Assembly: GCF_037023745.1 (NCBI RefSeq)
Contig: NZ_CP146101.1
Coordinates: forward strand, 5,658,001-5,722,000
Source: Streptomyces sp. SCSIO 30461
GTDB lineage: Bacteria; Actinomycetota; Actinomycetes; Streptomycetales; Streptomycetaceae
DNA: 64,000 nt
Reading direction: 5' to 3'
The position numbers and the translations under genes were made by a program. Shown piece by piece: positions 8,934-16,338 of the stretch. The notes below the pieces were generated by a model. The model ran no database searches, had not been told where the DNA came from, and worked only from the letters and a program-made list of their open reading frames with translations. Numbering within the stretch: position 1 is the stretch's first letter; every line of letters starts with the position of its first letter.

Positions 8934-9326
8934 TCAGCCTCGCCGGTATCCCGCATTGGGGGACTCGGAACTGCGGCTACGGGATCGCTCGTCCGCTTCG
9001 ACGACGTAGAGGATCTCGTAGGAAATCGTGGTGTTGAGGTTGAGCAGGTTCTTGCTCTGACTCTTCTCCATCGTGATCTTGCGGAAGCCGCGAACGGCCT
9101 CAGCGCGATCGAAGAACCGGCGCAACCTCGAGTTCACGCGCTCACAGGCCTGTTCGGCCGTGACACCCATGTCGGAGACGACGAAGACATGCGTGTGACC
9201 GCGATCGAAGGTGGGCTTCTCACCAGTGTCGAGGTCCAGACGGATCTTCGCACGGCTGATGTCGAGCGCGTCGGGGCGGACGAGCTTTCCTCGCGAGTCG
9301 TACGTGCAGGTGCTGACGATAGCCAT
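8934..9326 (-). CDS. Hypothetical protein, 130 aa
   Basis: ATG at 9326 is chosen because GGAGAGGAGAGG lies just upstream; a longer frame to 9380 lacks a ribosome site. The protein has an alternating beta pattern (MAIVSTCTYDSRGKLV, HTHVFVVSDMGVTAEQA) and a C-terminal Arg/Ser tail that is probably disordered. It is a single-gene unit, bounded by the hairpins at 8825-8877 and 9418-9474. No family recognised. Confidence 0.72.
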   Translation of the reverse strand: MAIVSTCTYDSRGKLVRPDALDISRAKIRLDLDTGEKPTFDRGHTHVFVVSDMGVTAEQACERVNSRLRRFFDRAEAVRGFRKITMEKSQSKNLLNLNTTISYEILYVVEADERSRSRSSESPNAGYRRG

Positions 9327-9417
9327 GATGAGATCCTCTCCTCTCCTGATGAGTATGACTGAATAGTTACCTTCAGTCACACCCCCAGTGACCGGATCAC
9401 CCCGGTCACCACGAGCA

Positions 9418-9474
9418 TGCCCTCCGCACGAGGGACCGGCGGCTGAAAGGCCGCCAGGTCCCGCAGGGAGGGCA
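9418..9474. terminator. Branched hairpin between two minus-strand genes
   Basis: Outer arms TGCCCTCC (9418-9425) and GGAGGGCA (9467-9474) enclose a second stem, GGGACC-GGCGGC with GCCGCC-A-GGTCCC. Placed after the protease gene (minus strand), it probably terminates that transcript. A smaller hairpin, GTGACCGG/CCGGTCAC, follows at 9388-9409 in the leader of the next gene. Confidence 0.65.
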
Positions 9475-9508
9475 CCATCGTTCTTTCAGAAGAGGCTGAG
9501 TACCTCGA

Positions 9509-10312
9509 TCACCGCATCGCGGACTCGCCTCCCGCGCCAGGGTCTGCGCCTGGGGCGGACCAGCCGGCGACCCGCCGGTAGAGCCCCAAGACACAACCAG
9601 CAAAGGCCAGGCACAGGAACACCGAGGAAACCGGGTTCGCCAGAGCGCCGAGCGTCTGCGCCGGGACGAGAGCCGCGGCGAGGTTGAAGCCCAGGTGCAG
9701 GAGCACGCAGGGCCACAGCACGCGCGTGCGTTCGTAGACCAGGGCCAGGAGCACCGCCAGCGGCAGAGTCGAGGCGAACTGCACGGCGCTGCCGTGGACC
9801 AGGCCGAACACCACGGCGGTGACCAGTGTTGAGACGAGGACGCTCACCCGCTTGCGCAGCAACGGGTAGATCAGCCCTCGGAACAGGGTCTCCTCCCCCA
9901 CGGGAGCCGCGACCAGGGTGAGCAACAGGGTCGCCAGTGCCCCGGCCGCGTGCCTGGTCTGGTTCGAGGCGTCGAAGTTGGCGGATCCGACCGTGACGTA
10001 GATCCACAAGGCCAGCGACTGGCCGGCGAGGAAGGCCAGGACCGCGCAACCGAGGACGGTCCACCCGAAGAGCGGGGTCTCCAGCCTCGGCCGCGGCCCC
10101 GGCGCATGCGCGAGCCACCGGGGCCGCTGGATCCTCATCGAACCGACCAGGACGACGACGAGCATGCTCAGGACGGCGGTCGCAATGATCGGCTCTTTGA
10201 TGAGGTGGATTGCGACGGTGCCGAAGCTGAGGTAGACCGCGACGGCGGCGAACGGCACGAGGACGCACCACCCGATGCGGAGCAGACGCGAGGTGATCGG
10301 TGACGTCGTCAA
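9509..10312 (-). CDS. CPBP-family intramembrane metalloprotease (CAAX protease/abortive infection type)
   Basis: 267 residues from a TTG at 10312 that follows AAGGAGGGG; a longer frame to 10504 overlaps recJ and has no ribosome site. About six to eight hydrophobic helices. The family motifs are present: EETLFRG near residue 140 (the EExxxR motif), FGLVHG about 40 residues later and HLGFN near the end, supplying the Glu and His zinc ligands. CPBP (Abi) proteases act in the membrane and in bacteria are linked to bacteriocin immunity, maturation and sometimes phage exclusion; substrate unknown here. It directly follows recJ, probably in one transcript. Confidence 0.88.
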   Translation of the reverse strand: MTTSPITSRLLRIGWCVLVPFAAVAVYLSFGTVAIHLIKEPIIATAVLSMLVVVLVGSMRIQRPRWLAHAPGPRPRLETPLFGWTVLGCAVLAFLAGQSLALWIYVTVGSANFDASNQTRHAAGALATLLLTLVAAPVGEETLFRGLIYPLLRKRVSVLVSTLVTAVVFGLVHGSAVQFASTLPLAVLLALVYERTRVLWPCVLLHLGFNLAAALVPAQTLGALANPVSSVFLCLAFAGCVLGLYRRVAGWSAPGADPGAGGESAMR

Positions 10313-10332
10313 GGTCCCCTCCTTTACGGGGT

Positions 10333-12186
10333 TCAAGCAGCCGTGGTGATCTGCTCGTTGATGACGGCCTGGACACGGGTGTCGCCGCGGAAGGTGTTCA
10401 GCTGCAGCGTCGCCGTGAAGCGCAGCGTCCCGAGTTCGGTGCGGCTGGCCCGCTGCACGAGGCCCCGGAGCATGTCGAACTTCTCCTCGGCGACGTTCCA
10501 CCACAGGCAGGACAGGCCGGACCGGGTGACCAGGCGCAGGTGCTGCGATGCGGATCCGATCCGGTCCACACGCAGGCCCAGGGGCTCGATCGCGATCTCG
10601 ACGACCGGCGAGGTGAAACCATGCCCGAAGGGCTTGAGCCCCTCGGTACGACGCACCAGCTCGAACAACGGCTGCAGGTCCTCGAGGCCGGCGTCGCAGT
10701 CGGCGTCCGCGCCGAGCACGAGATCACCGTTCGGTCCGTCGGCGCTGACGGCGAGCAGGGCGACCTGAGTGGCTTCCTGCAGCACGGCGACAAGGTCGCC
10801 GAGCTTCTCGGCTTTCGCGACGCGGACGCCGCAGGCCTGCTGATGTCCGATGGCGCTGAGTCCGTCGTGCGGTTCCAGGCTGGTGATGATGTCGAACCAG
10901 CCCGGCGCGCGACCGGAGCCACTGACGAAATCGTCGGGACTGACGGGCCGGTTGACGACGACGACCGGGTGGCCGTTGAGCTCCATCATTCGGTTGGCCA
11001 GCAGCCCGTACATGCCCGGGTAGGCGCCCGAGAAGTACACCCACGGGGCCAACGGCTGCTGTCCGGTGGTGAGTTCTTGCATGTGTTCGATGACCAGCTG
11101 CTTGCGCAGCTCGTTGCTCTCGATCACCTGGTGGACGACCTTGAGCTTGACGTCAGCACCGGCGGCCGTGAAGACCGCGAAGCACGGCTCCAGCGAGGCC
11201 CCCGTGCGGCGCGGGCTGTTCATCGCAGGGGCGAGGTAGAAGCCGAAGAAGCCCTCGTCGAGGTCGTCGACGTCTCGTATCTTGCCGTTCTGCGCGAAGG
11301 CCTTGAGCACGATCGCGAAGCCCTCGAAGGCCCGGAGGAAGACCGGATGGTGTGGCTCGGTGCGCAGCATCTGCATCAGGATCGACTGCTCGACGTCGAT
11401 GGTATCGGGATCAGCGTCGAACCCACCCCAGGGACTGGGGATCGTCTTCGGCGCGGCGACGCGCAGCAGGCGGGCGATCGAGATGGCGTCGCGCACCAGC
11501 TGACGGTTCTCGTACAGCACGGGCATGACGTCGGCGAGGGTGCCGAGGCCGGCGAACAGGCGCAGCAGGTGGATCTCCCAGAGCTTCTCGGACCGGTGCA
11601 CGCGGGTGTAGGCCTCGATCACCTGGTAGAGCACGTGGGCACCGCAGATCCCGGTATGGGCGTAGGTCTCGTCGATGCGGCACGGGTCGACGGTGATGTC
11701 CGCGGTCGAGCCCGGCGCGAGCTCCTCGTGGTGATCGGTCACCAGCGTCGTCCAACCCAGGGCACGCGCGGCGGCGATACCGCGGTGGGAGTTCACTCCC
11801 CCGTCGCAGGTGAGCAGGACCCGGGTGTCGGGCCACTTCGCGTGGATCTCGGCGATGTCCTCGGGCGTGAGCTCGTGACCGCGGCGGTAGTCGGGCAGGT
11901 GCAGCTCGACGTCGAAGCCGAGCTCGGACAGACCGGCGTAGCCGAGGACGCCGGAGGAGATGCCGTCCATGTCGAAGTCGGGGGCGATGGTGATCTTCTT
12001 GCCCGTGGTCCGGGCGTCATGAAGGGCCTCGACCATCTCGGCCAGGTCCAGGAGCTCATCGTGCTCGGCGGACTCGATCTCCTTCAGGTACTGATCCGAC
12101 CAACCCCTGCGCTGGCACAGCAGCGCGAAGAGGTCGATGTCCTCGTCGGTGAGCGAATGGTCGTCGCCGGTGTGGAGCGTGGACAT
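10333..12186 (-). CDS. recJ: RecJ-like single-strand-specific 5'-3' exonuclease (DHH superfamily)
   Basis: 617 residues. DHH motifs: DFDMDGISSG near residue 70 (motif I, DxDxDG), LLTCDGG near 120, VTDHHEE near 150 (the DHH triad), and GHQQACGVRV near 445, equivalent to the G-G-G-H glycine-rich motif of the DHHA1 domain. RecJ degrades 5'-tailed ssDNA in recombination and mismatch repair and is also encoded by some phages. The ATG at 12186 is chosen because the first 30 residues of the longer frame are of non-coding type. Here it joins the element's own polymerase, SSB and nuclease as a replication/repair set. C-terminal OB-like region present. Confidence 0.9.
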   Translation of the reverse strand: MSTLHTGDDHSLTDEDIDLFALLCQRRGWSDQYLKEIESAEHDELLDLAEMVEALHDARTTGKKITIAPDFDMDGISSGVLGYAGLSELGFDVELHLPDYRRGHELTPEDIAEIHAKWPDTRVLLTCDGGVNSHRGIAAARALGWTTLVTDHHEELAPGSTADITVDPCRIDETYAHTGICGAHVLYQVIEAYTRVHRSEKLWEIHLLRLFAGLGTLADVMPVLYENRQLVRDAISIARLLRVAAPKTIPSPWGGFDADPDTIDVEQSILMQMLRTEPHHPVFLRAFEGFAIVLKAFAQNGKIRDVDDLDEGFFGFYLAPAMNSPRRTGASLEPCFAVFTAAGADVKLKVVHQVIESNELRKQLVIEHMQELTTGQQPLAPWVYFSGAYPGMYGLLANRMMELNGHPVVVVNRPVSPDDFVSGSGRAPGWFDIITSLEPHDGLSAIGHQQACGVRVAKAEKLGDLVAVLQEATQVALLAVSADGPNGDLVLGADADCDAGLEDLQPLFELVRRTEGLKPFGHGFTSPVVEIAIEPLGLRVDRIGSASQHLRLVTRSGLSCLWWNVAEEKFDMLRGLVQRASRTELGTLRFTATLQLNTFRGDTRVQAVINEQITTAA

Positions 12187-12393
12187 GGTGGATGCCTCGC
12201 GATCGGGGTTGTTGGTCGGTGGCGAACGGGTACGGGACCCCCGTTTCGATACTGCGATTTTAGCAGCTCCATTCACATTTGCTGCTCATTCAGCAGTGCC
12301 CCTTGGCCTCATTCGGGTTCCAAATGGCACACTTATCTCGAATGACCGCGACAGACTTTCCAAGGTCCTTACGCATCGGCTACTCTCGCCGGT
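12187..12393. promoter_or_regulatory. Divergent intergenic region between recJ and lsr2-like gene
   Basis: A/T-rich for this DNA and the only divergent gap on this side. On the minus strand, TAAAAT (about 12255-12260) is a plausible -10 element for recJ. For the plus-strand gene, TACTCT lies about 13 bases before its ATG with no Shine-Dalgarno, which would suit a leaderless transcript. AGCAGC/GCTGCT-type short repeats lie around 12260-12293. Confidence 0.45.
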
Positions 12394-12729
12394 ATGGCCA
12401 TTCGAAGCATTGTCGAGTCAGATCTGAGTGGTAAGCCGGATGCGGCTACGGCGACGTTCGGCTTGGGTGACACCTGGTACGAAATCGATCTCACCGCTGA
12501 CGAGCAGAAGAAGCTTGAGGAAGTGCTGAAGCCGTACCTGAAGGCCAGCCGGAAAGCCGCGAAGACAGCACCTAAGAAGCGATTCGTGCCCGAGACGACT
12601 GCCGAGGAGCGCGACAGGATCCGTGAGTGGGCCAAGAAGGAGGGCCATGAGTTCGCGGAACGGGGACGCATCCCGAAGACGGTCATGAAGGCCTATGACG
12701 AGGCACACGGCATCGATCGGAGCAAGTAG
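12394..12729 (+). CDS. lsr2: Lsr2-like nucleoid-associated protein
   Basis: 111 residues matching the Lsr2 layout: N-terminal dimerisation domain (SDLSGKPDAATATFGLGD, then YEIDLTADEQKKLEEVLKPY), basic linker (KASRKAAKTAPKKR), and C-terminal DNA-binding domain with IREWAKKEGHEFAERGRIP, the last three residues being the RGR(I/V)P AT-hook-like loop that reads A/T-rich minor groove. Lsr2 is the actinobacterial H-NS counterpart and silences foreign DNA; plasmid and phage copies may act as stealth factors or as replacement silencers. Monocistronic, followed by the hairpin at 12778-12809. Confidence 0.93.
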   Translation: MAIRSIVESDLSGKPDAATATFGLGDTWYEIDLTADEQKKLEEVLKPYLKASRKAAKTAPKKRFVPETTAEERDRIREWAKKEGHEFAERGRIPKTVMKAYDEAHGIDRSK

Positions 12730-12777
12730 CGCTGAGCCTGGTGTTCGCCTCCCGGCCGATTCCTCCTATCCATCCTT

Positions 12778-12809
12778 GAAGGGCCCCGCAGCACGCTGCG
12801 GGGCCCTTC
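12778..12809. terminator. Bidirectional terminator between convergent genes
   Basis: Perfect 15-bp stem GAAGGGCCCCGCAGC (12778-12792) with its complement at 12795-12809 and a 2-base loop. It sits between the end of the Lsr2-like gene and the frame-corrected end (12817) of the convergent SLOG gene, which supports that corrected end. Confidence 0.85.
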
Positions 12810-12816
12810 GCGCGTC

Positions 12817-13336
12817 TCAGAACGGCGGCAGCGACGGATGGAGCACGGTGGTCGTCTTGATCCCCGCGGCTCGCGCGAGCCCTGCAGTGGATGGTGCCGT
12901 GCGAGAAGTGCCCTGGCGTATGCGGCATGAGCTGCTCCCGGTCTCGTTGCGGGCATCCGGGCTTCCGGCAGAGGTCGAGGAAGGCCGTGCACAGCACCTG
13001 AGCCCCGGCCTCGCGGAAGACCTGGACGGCGTCGACCATCTCCTGGTTGCGCTGAAAGCCGGCCCGCTTCCCATGAGCCGACCAGTCGGCAGGGAAGGTG
13101 ATGACCTCGAAGCCGGCGGCCCGCCACAGGCGCTCGGCCATGGCGTCGGCGCCCTCGGAGCAATGATCCTCGGGACAATGTCCCGAGATGAGCACCGGCC
13201 GGGTGACGCTCTCAGTACCCCAGGCGCGCCAGGCGTCGTTGAACGTCTCACGCATGCTCTTCTCGTCGCTCCAGCTGCGGGAACCGGTGACGAGGACGAC
13301 GTGCGTGAACGATTCGGAAATCATTTCAGCAATCAT
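12817..13336 (-). CDS. SLOG/DUF2493-like nucleotide-binding protein (frameshift near 12893)
   Basis: ATG at 13336 with GGAGAGGAGAA upstream. The N-terminus THVVLVTGSRSW starts the Rossmann-like SLOG fold of the DUF2493 family, followed by VLISGHCPE.../CSEGADAMAERLW and AAGFEVITFPADWSAHGKRAG, which fit the family's ligand-binding loops. The family signature ending SHGT-x-HC is present, after which the frame goes wrong; a 2-base change at TGCAGGG (about 12893) restores GLARAAGIKTTTV and a stop at 12817, just before the terminator. Left uncorrected, the frame would run through that terminator to 12683. SLOG proteins bind nucleotide-derived ligands and occur in anti-phage systems; the role here is unknown. 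Confidence 0.8.
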
Positions 13337-13435
13337 TCGATTCTCCTCTCCTTGTGACTCGGGGGTCTCCACAGCTGGAGTCGAAAGCTGTGGCCATGAT
13401 GTCGGGTCATGTGTAGCGACCTGCATGCCGCTGGC

Positions 13436-13741
13436 TCATGCGGGCCGGCCGGTACCGGGCTCGATCATGACCGGACTCTTCTCGCCGTGGAACTCGACTC
13501 GGATCTGATCGTCATCACACGCCGGTATGAGGTGGACGGTGTACAGCCCGTCGTCGCTGCGGGAGACGTGCACGGTGACGACTGTGCTGCCCTCGTCGTT
13601 GGTGAAGTCCACGTTGCCGATGTCCTCGGCTTCGCCGGAGCGCATCACCTTGGCGACGGCTTTGCTGTTCGGTTGCCACAACTTCGGCTCGCAACGGGCT
13701 CCGGTGTCGTAGGGCGAGAGTTCAGGCTGGGACTGCGTCAT
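13436..13741 (-). CDS. Hypothetical protein, 101 aa
   Basis: Clean coding frame from ATG 13741 with acidic composition. The C-terminal half shows a beta pattern (NVDFTNDEGSTVVTVHVSR, then GLYTVHLIPACDDDQIRVEF) suggesting a small beta-sandwich or barrel. It ends 99 bases before the SLOG gene on the same strand, and its leader contains the large palindrome at 13780-13824. No family recognised. Confidence 0.75.
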   Translation of the reverse strand: MTQSQPELSPYDTGARCEPKLWQPNSKAVAKVMRSGEAEDIGNVDFTNDEGSTVVTVHVSRSDDGLYTVHLIPACDDDQIRVEFHGEKSPVMIEPGTGRPA

Positions 13742-13779
13742 GGTGGCGTCTCTTCGTGGACTCGGGTGCGGGTGTCGAC

Positions 13780-13824
13780 CATCGAGATCGCATGGACCCC
13801 GGTGGGGTCCATGCGATCTCGATG
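13780..13824. repeat. 21-bp perfect inverted repeat, 3-base loop
   Basis: CATCGAGATCGCATGGACCCC (13780-13800) is followed by GGT and its exact complement at 13804-13824; with one mismatch the pairing extends outward to GTCGA/TTCGAC. It begins 38 bases upstream of the minus-strand gene start at 13741, so it is either a strong transcription stop for RNA coming from the right or an operator/processing site in the leader. Confidence 0.8.
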
Positions 13825-15213
13825 TTCGACCCAGCTCCCGTGCCAGCTGCGCTGGCTGACGACTCGGAAGATCCGGCTGGCACGATCTGCTTCCGGACGG
13901 ATCGCGTGGCGAGCCGTCGCACGCGTCGTCACTTCTCGCCTGAGCCAGGCGCGCAGCGCCAGGCGATCCACCACTGCTGCACCCCTTGGTGCGACGGCCA
14001 CACTTGTGGACAACTGCAGCGGGGCAGTGGTGGGGACTCCTCTCTCAAGCACAGCGCTGGGCATAGCCGGAGGGAGCGCCAGCGACCGACAGACCGGCGA
14101 GCGAAGCGAGCGGTGGAACCCGTCGGCTATGCCGACTAACACGTCCTCGGAGCGCAGCAAAGAGGCCGAGCGAAGCGAGGGTCCGCAGGACACGTGTTAT
14201 CAGGTTCCCTTATGCCCTTTTTCGCTTCCTTGCCGTCATCCTCGCTGTTCCACGGCTGGAGCGTTAGCGGAAGCCTGGAACATCAGGGCAAACGTTCCGT
14301 ACCCTCTCGACCCGTACCCCTCCCTCCTTCCGCACAGCGGGGGTACGGGTCTGGCTGTTTCGCCTGGTCATCGCATCTTCTGGCTGTACTGCTGTTTTGC
14401 CGTCCGTGATACGGCCGTACCCCCACGCTGATCCGTCCTCGTGAGGCACGAGCAAGGCGGGGGTACGGGTCTGCTCCCGACGGGGCGCAGCCCCGGTTCA
14501 TCGCCCTGCTGCCGCAGGCGGCGCAGCCCTCGCCGCGCGGCGGATGCGTCCTCTCACGACGCCTGTCGCTCCGGCTGTGGATACCACTCTGCTCCACCGC
14601 TCGCTGCGGACGGCGCAGCCGGCCTCGCACCATCGCGTTGTGCTGGCTGCACCGGCGTGGATTCGCCTCGCTCCGGTGCTGCCGCGGCAGCGTGCCAGCA
14701 CCTCACGCACCGCGTCCGAGGCGGGCGTTCGGCTCTACCCTGTCGACGCACGGTCCCGGCCCCGGGCTGTGTTCCATTTCGCGTCTCGCGCTTGCGCGGC
14801 GAGCCCGGGGCACTCCCCCGTGGACGCATCAGAAGAAGAGAGCCCACCTGCTGCGACCAGCCGCTCATCGATACGAGCGAGCCGAACAGCTTCAGCGTCA
14901 TCGGGCCGTTGTGAGTTTCCTCCAGGCGCTGCTTCCTTGGGGGTAAAGGCCTCTGCCTCACGGGCCTTTACCCCCGGAAGCAAGCCGGTCCTCGCCCACT
15001 CGCTGCATGCGGGGTCCACTCCCCTCCGCGTGACCACGACGGCCCGATGACGCCCCTGCACCGACCGTCGCAACAGCATTGCTCCGGTGGCGCGCCGCCG
15101 ACGGTTCCGGTCTCGCTCCGCCGGTTGTCCGCGGCTGGTTCGCCATGCCCGCCAGCGGGCTTCGACAAGGGGGTGCAGTCAGGCTTCCCGGCCTCATGCG
15201 GCAGTCGTGAAAC
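13825..15213. other. 1.4-kb non-coding region with several inverted repeats
   Basis: No convincing gene. Structures seen: arms GGCATAGCCG (14060-14069) and CGGCTATGCC (14124-14133); TAACACGT (14137-14144) and ACGTGTTA (14192-14199); GCGAAGCGAG-type repeats between them; GACCCGTACCCC (14309-14320) with GGGGTACGGGTC (14340-14351); a direct copy GGGGTACGGGTCTG at 14340-14353 and 14460-14473; and a hairpin GGGGGTAAAGGCC (14939-14951) with GGCCTTTACCCCC (14963-14975). Such repeat-rich, gene-free DNA next to partition genes could be an origin, a transfer origin or a centromere extension. Confidence 0.55.
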
Positions 15214-15694
15214 GGCGTCTCCCCCGTGTCTCTGAGGCACATCATCGGGACACTCCCGAGACGCGACAGGGACGCCGATAAGACACCGACTGGTTGCGGT
15301 GAGCTACTTAGAGTCCCGTGCGTGTCCCCCTGGCGTCTCGCCCGCGCTCCGGCTGTGCCGCTCCGGCGTCGCCCCCGGTGCTCTTTGAGGACTCGCCTGT
15401 GCGGGGGTGCCGGGTGGCGTCTCCCAAGAGACACAGACGGGACGCCGTAGGTACTCCAATGCGGCCTTCTTGGATCACTGCCGGTACGGCGGGCGTCTCG
15501 GAGGCGTCCAGCGTGAGCACCCATGGTGTCGCAGGTGGGGCGCAGAAGCGCATGGCTTCGGCGGCCCGCGCGCGGTCGCCCCAGGTGGAGGCGCAGAGGT
15601 GTCTCGTAGGTGTCCCCGCCAGCACTCGATAGGGACACCATTGGCACCTAACTCGTGTATCGAATGGGACTTGCATAGGGCTCAATAGGGACAC
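15214..15694. repeat. Candidate parC centromere: GTCTC and GGGACAC repeat cluster
   Basis: Eight copies of G(C/T)GTCTC: forward at 15214, 15226, 15332, 15416, 15492 and 15598, reverse near 15258 and 15428. Interleaved are five copies of GGGACAC or its complement at 15247, 15322, 15610, 15632 and 15688; the pair at 15610/15632 forms an inverted repeat GGTGTCCC...GGGACACC. The cluster lies just before the ParR-like gene, the expected place for a ParR-bound centromere, and its last copy overlaps a promoter. Confidence 0.65.
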
Positions 15695-15700
15695 TAGAGT
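15671..15700 (+). promoter_or_regulatory. Predicted promoter of the partition operon
   Basis: TTGCAT (15671-15676), 18-base spacer, TAGAGT (15695-15700). The spacer contains a GGGACAC repeat (15688-15694), so binding of ParR to the repeats would block this promoter, as in known type II partition systems that autoregulate. The hexamers are only moderate matches. Confidence 0.5.
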
Positions 15701-15815
15701 GGATTCGCATTCGAGAGAAAGCGCGAAGGGCGGTGAGTCCATGTGACAGAGCGAGAGACATCCGGCGAACGACCGAATGAAGTGCAGAAGCGAGTGTCGG
15801 GGCAAGGTGAGTGCA

Positions 15816-16280
15816 ATGGCGCATCAGTCGGGTGAACCTCGCAAGGTCCGCTGGACCGTGCCCGCTGCCGACACCTCGGTGATCGAGTGGCTCGACCAGC
15901 AGGAGAACATCTCGCAGTCGCTGCGACTGCTCATTCGCGAGTCCATTCAGCGCGACGGATACGTCGACGTCTACTACAAGCCCGTCGAGCAGCTGCCGCG
16001 TCGCGGCCGGCCGCCACTGGAGAACATTGAGCAACGCGAGGACGACGAGGCCACAGCCGAGCGGCGTCCGGCCGCCAGGCCGGTTCCGCCGCAGCCCGTG
16101 GTCACCGACCAGGCCGACGCTGTCGTCGAGAAGACAGCGCCAGCGTTGGCCGCCCGACCCGAGCCGGTTCCCGCACCGGTTGAGACGGCCGAGGAGCCCG
16201 CGGCAAGCGCCCCCAGCGCACCGCCGGAGCCGCCCAAGCAGGCATCCATCGACGAAATCATGGCGAGTACTCGGCGCTGA
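15816..16280 (+). CDS. parR: ParR-like centromere-binding adaptor
   Basis: ATG at 15816 is chosen over 15777 because of AAGGTGAG upstream. 154 residues: a short N-terminus with VRWTVPAADTSVIEWLDQQ, then ISQSLRLLIRESIQRDGYVD, which matches the ribbon-helix-helix 'N-x-S-x-S-LRxLI' region of ParR-type proteins, followed by a long Pro/Ala/Glu-rich tail ending in a short helix (ASIDEIMAS) that could be the filament-contacting C-terminus. It lies directly upstream of the ParM-like gene and downstream of the repeat cluster. Assignment rests on motif plus context; the family is very diverse. Confidence 0.8.
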   Translation: MAHQSGEPRKVRWTVPAADTSVIEWLDQQENISQSLRLLIRESIQRDGYVDVYYKPVEQLPRRGRPPLENIEQREDDEATAERRPAARPVPPQPVVTDQADAVVEKTAPALAARPEPVPAPVETAEEPAASAPSAPPEPPKQASIDEIMASTRR

Positions 16281-16338
16281 GTGACGCGGTGAATTTCATT
16301 TTCCAGGCAGACAACACAGACACCGAGGGACCGAATTC

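Noticed and set aside
10300..12345. 681-codon plus-strand frame opposite recJ
   Set aside because: Antisense shadow; the minus strand encodes the DHH motifs.
13409..14431. 340-codon plus-strand frame over the palindromic region
   Set aside because: Opposes a good minus-strand gene (13436-13741) and then runs through inverted repeats with low-complexity Ser/Arg content.
14441..15050. Several overlapping 100-230-codon frames on both strands
   Set aside because: All have Arg/Pro/Ala-rich translations, no ribosome sites and conflict with one another; region treated as non-coding.
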